From an uncultured Caldilineaceae bacterium (GTDB taxonomy: Bacteria; Chloroflexota; Anaerolineae; Caldilineales; Caldilineaceae), in contig OY282381.1 of NCBI GenBank assembly GCA_958295915.1, positions 3,866,722 through 3,930,721 of the forward strand: a DNA stretch of 64,000 nt, read 5' to 3'. The notes below the pieces were generated by a model. The model saw only the letters and a program-made list of their open reading frames with translations. It was not told the DNA's origin and did not search any database. Made by a program: the position numbers and the translations under genes. Position 1 is the first letter of the stretch. Every line of letters starts with the position of its first letter. Positions 63,017 to 64,000 of the stretch are shown here, piece by piece.

Positions 63017-64000
63017 TCACTGGACTTCCGCCAACCGCAAGCGCGCCAAAACCACCTCTGGCTCCCAAACACCCAGTTGGACAGTCGGTTTTAGGGTCTC
63101 AGCGTTGTAGACGACCAGCCGCAGCTCATAATCGCCGGGCAGGAGATCGATCGGGAAATCAAGCTGGACCAGGGTATTGAACACTGCGGATGACTCTCCG
63201 TTACCGGTGGTCGTATGAGCCGATTCCCATAGGACAGTATCGTTTTGGTAGACCCCCTCACCCTCAGTATTGTATAGGCGTAGGGATATCGCATAATCGA
63301 TATCCAACCCGGGGGCGGTCTGCCAGTGCAGGTCCACCCACAGAGAGCGCTCCTGTCCCAGATCGAGCGGCTGCCGAGATGACAGCTGCTTTTCCTTTTC
63401 ACCTTGTCCCAAGGCGATCCATTGGAGAGATAGACCGCCATCGTAATCGACTGTCAGCGGCGCCAGATGCTCATAGAATGTCCAGGGGCGATCCAGAGAA
63501 ATATCCGTGTAGGTGTGGACTTGAAAGTTGACGTACGCATCGCTACCCAGGTAACGTCCGTACTTGCCAAGAAGAATGTCAAGTAGTTCGGTTTCATGAT
63601 CAGACCGATACAGATCATCGTCCCAGTCCACAACCTTCACAGAGGATATGTTCTCCATAGCCGCCAGCGTGGATTCGAGCTTCCGCGCCAGATCGGACAT
63701 GGTCGTGTGGAGAAGACGAACCGGCGCCGTGCCTTGATAGTTATCCAGGCCGCCTGGAGATGAAGGATGCGCATGAATATGGAGAAGATGAACCGGCGTC
63801 GCGCCTTGATACAGGTATTCGAAACCGTTATACCAAAAGGAATGGGGAATTAGATAGATCATGTCCGAGCTAAGTGGCTGCGCGTTCAGTATCCGGGCCA
63901 AATCTGCCCACGGCGCATTGTATCGAATATAGACTTCGCGCGCGGACGCCCACTTCTGAAAATAGATTCGATAGGTGATCACGCCTTGAACCAGAATCAA
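63017..64000 (-). CDS. C-terminal part of a large surface/membrane protein, 5' end outside window
   Basis: The frame is open to the window edge and shows 327 residues. The visible part has a possible membrane segment only at its very start (VQGVITYRIYFQKW), then a soluble domain with YIRYNAPWADLARIL, and a C-terminal beta-sandwich (WVDLHWQTAPGLDIDYAISLRLYN, DLLPGDYELRLVVYNAET). This order is typical of the extracytoplasmic tail of GT39/ArnT-like membrane glycosyltransferases of Chloroflexota. A short internal direct repeat, YQGATPVHLLH and YQGTAPVRLLH, occurs at about 64-102. Identity is tentative. Confidence 0.5.
   Translation of the reverse strand: MILVQGVITYRIYFQKWASAREVYIRYNAPWADLARILNAQPLSSDMIYLIPHSFWYNGFEYLYQGATPVHLLHIHAHPSSPGGLDNYQGTAPVRLLHTTMSDLARKLESTLAAMENISSVKVVDWDDDLYRSDHETELLDILLGKYGRYLGSDAYVNFQVHTYTDISLDRPWTFYEHLAPLTVDYDGGLSLQWIALGQGEKEKQLSSRQPLDLGQERSLWVDLHWQTAPGLDIDYAISLRLYNTEGEGVYQNDTVLWESAHTTTGNGESSAVFNTLVQLDFPIDLLPGDYELRLVVYNAETLKPTVQLGVWEPEVVLARLRLAEVQ

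Noticed and set aside
1..64000. tRNA, rRNA, CRISPR array, transposase or integrase genes
   Set aside because: Gaps were read for T-loop-like GTTCGA motifs, repeat-spacer patterns and inverted terminal repeats; the one GGTTCGAA (13673-13680) is the leader of the dehydratase gene. None was supported, and no selC was seen near selB.

Overview
The window looks like a piece of a heterotrophic Chloroflexota genome, probably Caldilineae or Anaerolineae. This is inferred from gene style, not from a marker gene. The signs are Tat-exported lipoprotein solute-binding proteins, sugar importers without their own ATPase, long BNR-repeat proteins, many phytanoyl-CoA dioxygenase-type and enolase-superfamily enzymes, and several sulfatases. 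No rRNA, tRNA, CRISPR, phage or transposase gene was recognised. The first gene (1-615) and the last (63017-64000) are cut by the window edges.

Layout. 1-6.2 kb: two PhyH-type dioxygenases, a sugar ABC importer (binding protein plus two permeases, minus strand) and four decayed gene pieces, including an aquaporin remnant abutting an oppositely oriented acyltransferase remnant. 6.3-13.2 kb: an aldo/keto reductase, a coiled-coil protein, a zinc/manganese importer with two Fur-like operators, and two glycosyltransferases. 13.6-19.3 kb: an enolase-superfamily sugar-acid dehydratase behind a 25-bp palindrome, then a translationally coupled set: coiled-coil protein, SelB, aldo/keto reductase. 19.5-29.3 kb: a 1062-residue BNR protein, acetyl-xylan-esterase-like hydrolase, mannonate dehydratase, MsrA, uronate-isomerase-like amidohydrolase, a second enolase-superfamily dehydratase and a two-gene nucleotidyltransferase pair.

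29.4-62.8 kb is the most distinctive part. A divergent minus-strand sulfatase faces a 23.5-kb plus-strand run: oligosaccharide/peptide-type binding protein, two sulfatases, a second paralogous binding protein, two permeases, seven tandem paralogues of a lipoprotein made of a discoidin-like domain and a PQQ-type sugar dehydrogenase domain, and another sulfatase. Converging on it is a six-gene minus-strand operon with a third importer, a DapA-family aldolase and two paralogous putative TIM-barrel glycoside hydrolases. The inferred joint job is handling of sulfated or uronate-rich glycans: desulfation, surface binding and oxidation of sugars, import, and breakdown of sugar acids by dehydratases and aldolases.

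The seven-copy array is the best candidate for an undescribed system. The copies are near-identical over most of their length but differ, in mosaic fashion, in two loops predicted to lie near the active site and in the surface linker. Six of the copies are preceded by a conserved ~100-bp spacer with short stem-loops. In all three complete importers of the window an inverted repeat lies between a binding-protein gene and the permease gene that follows it.
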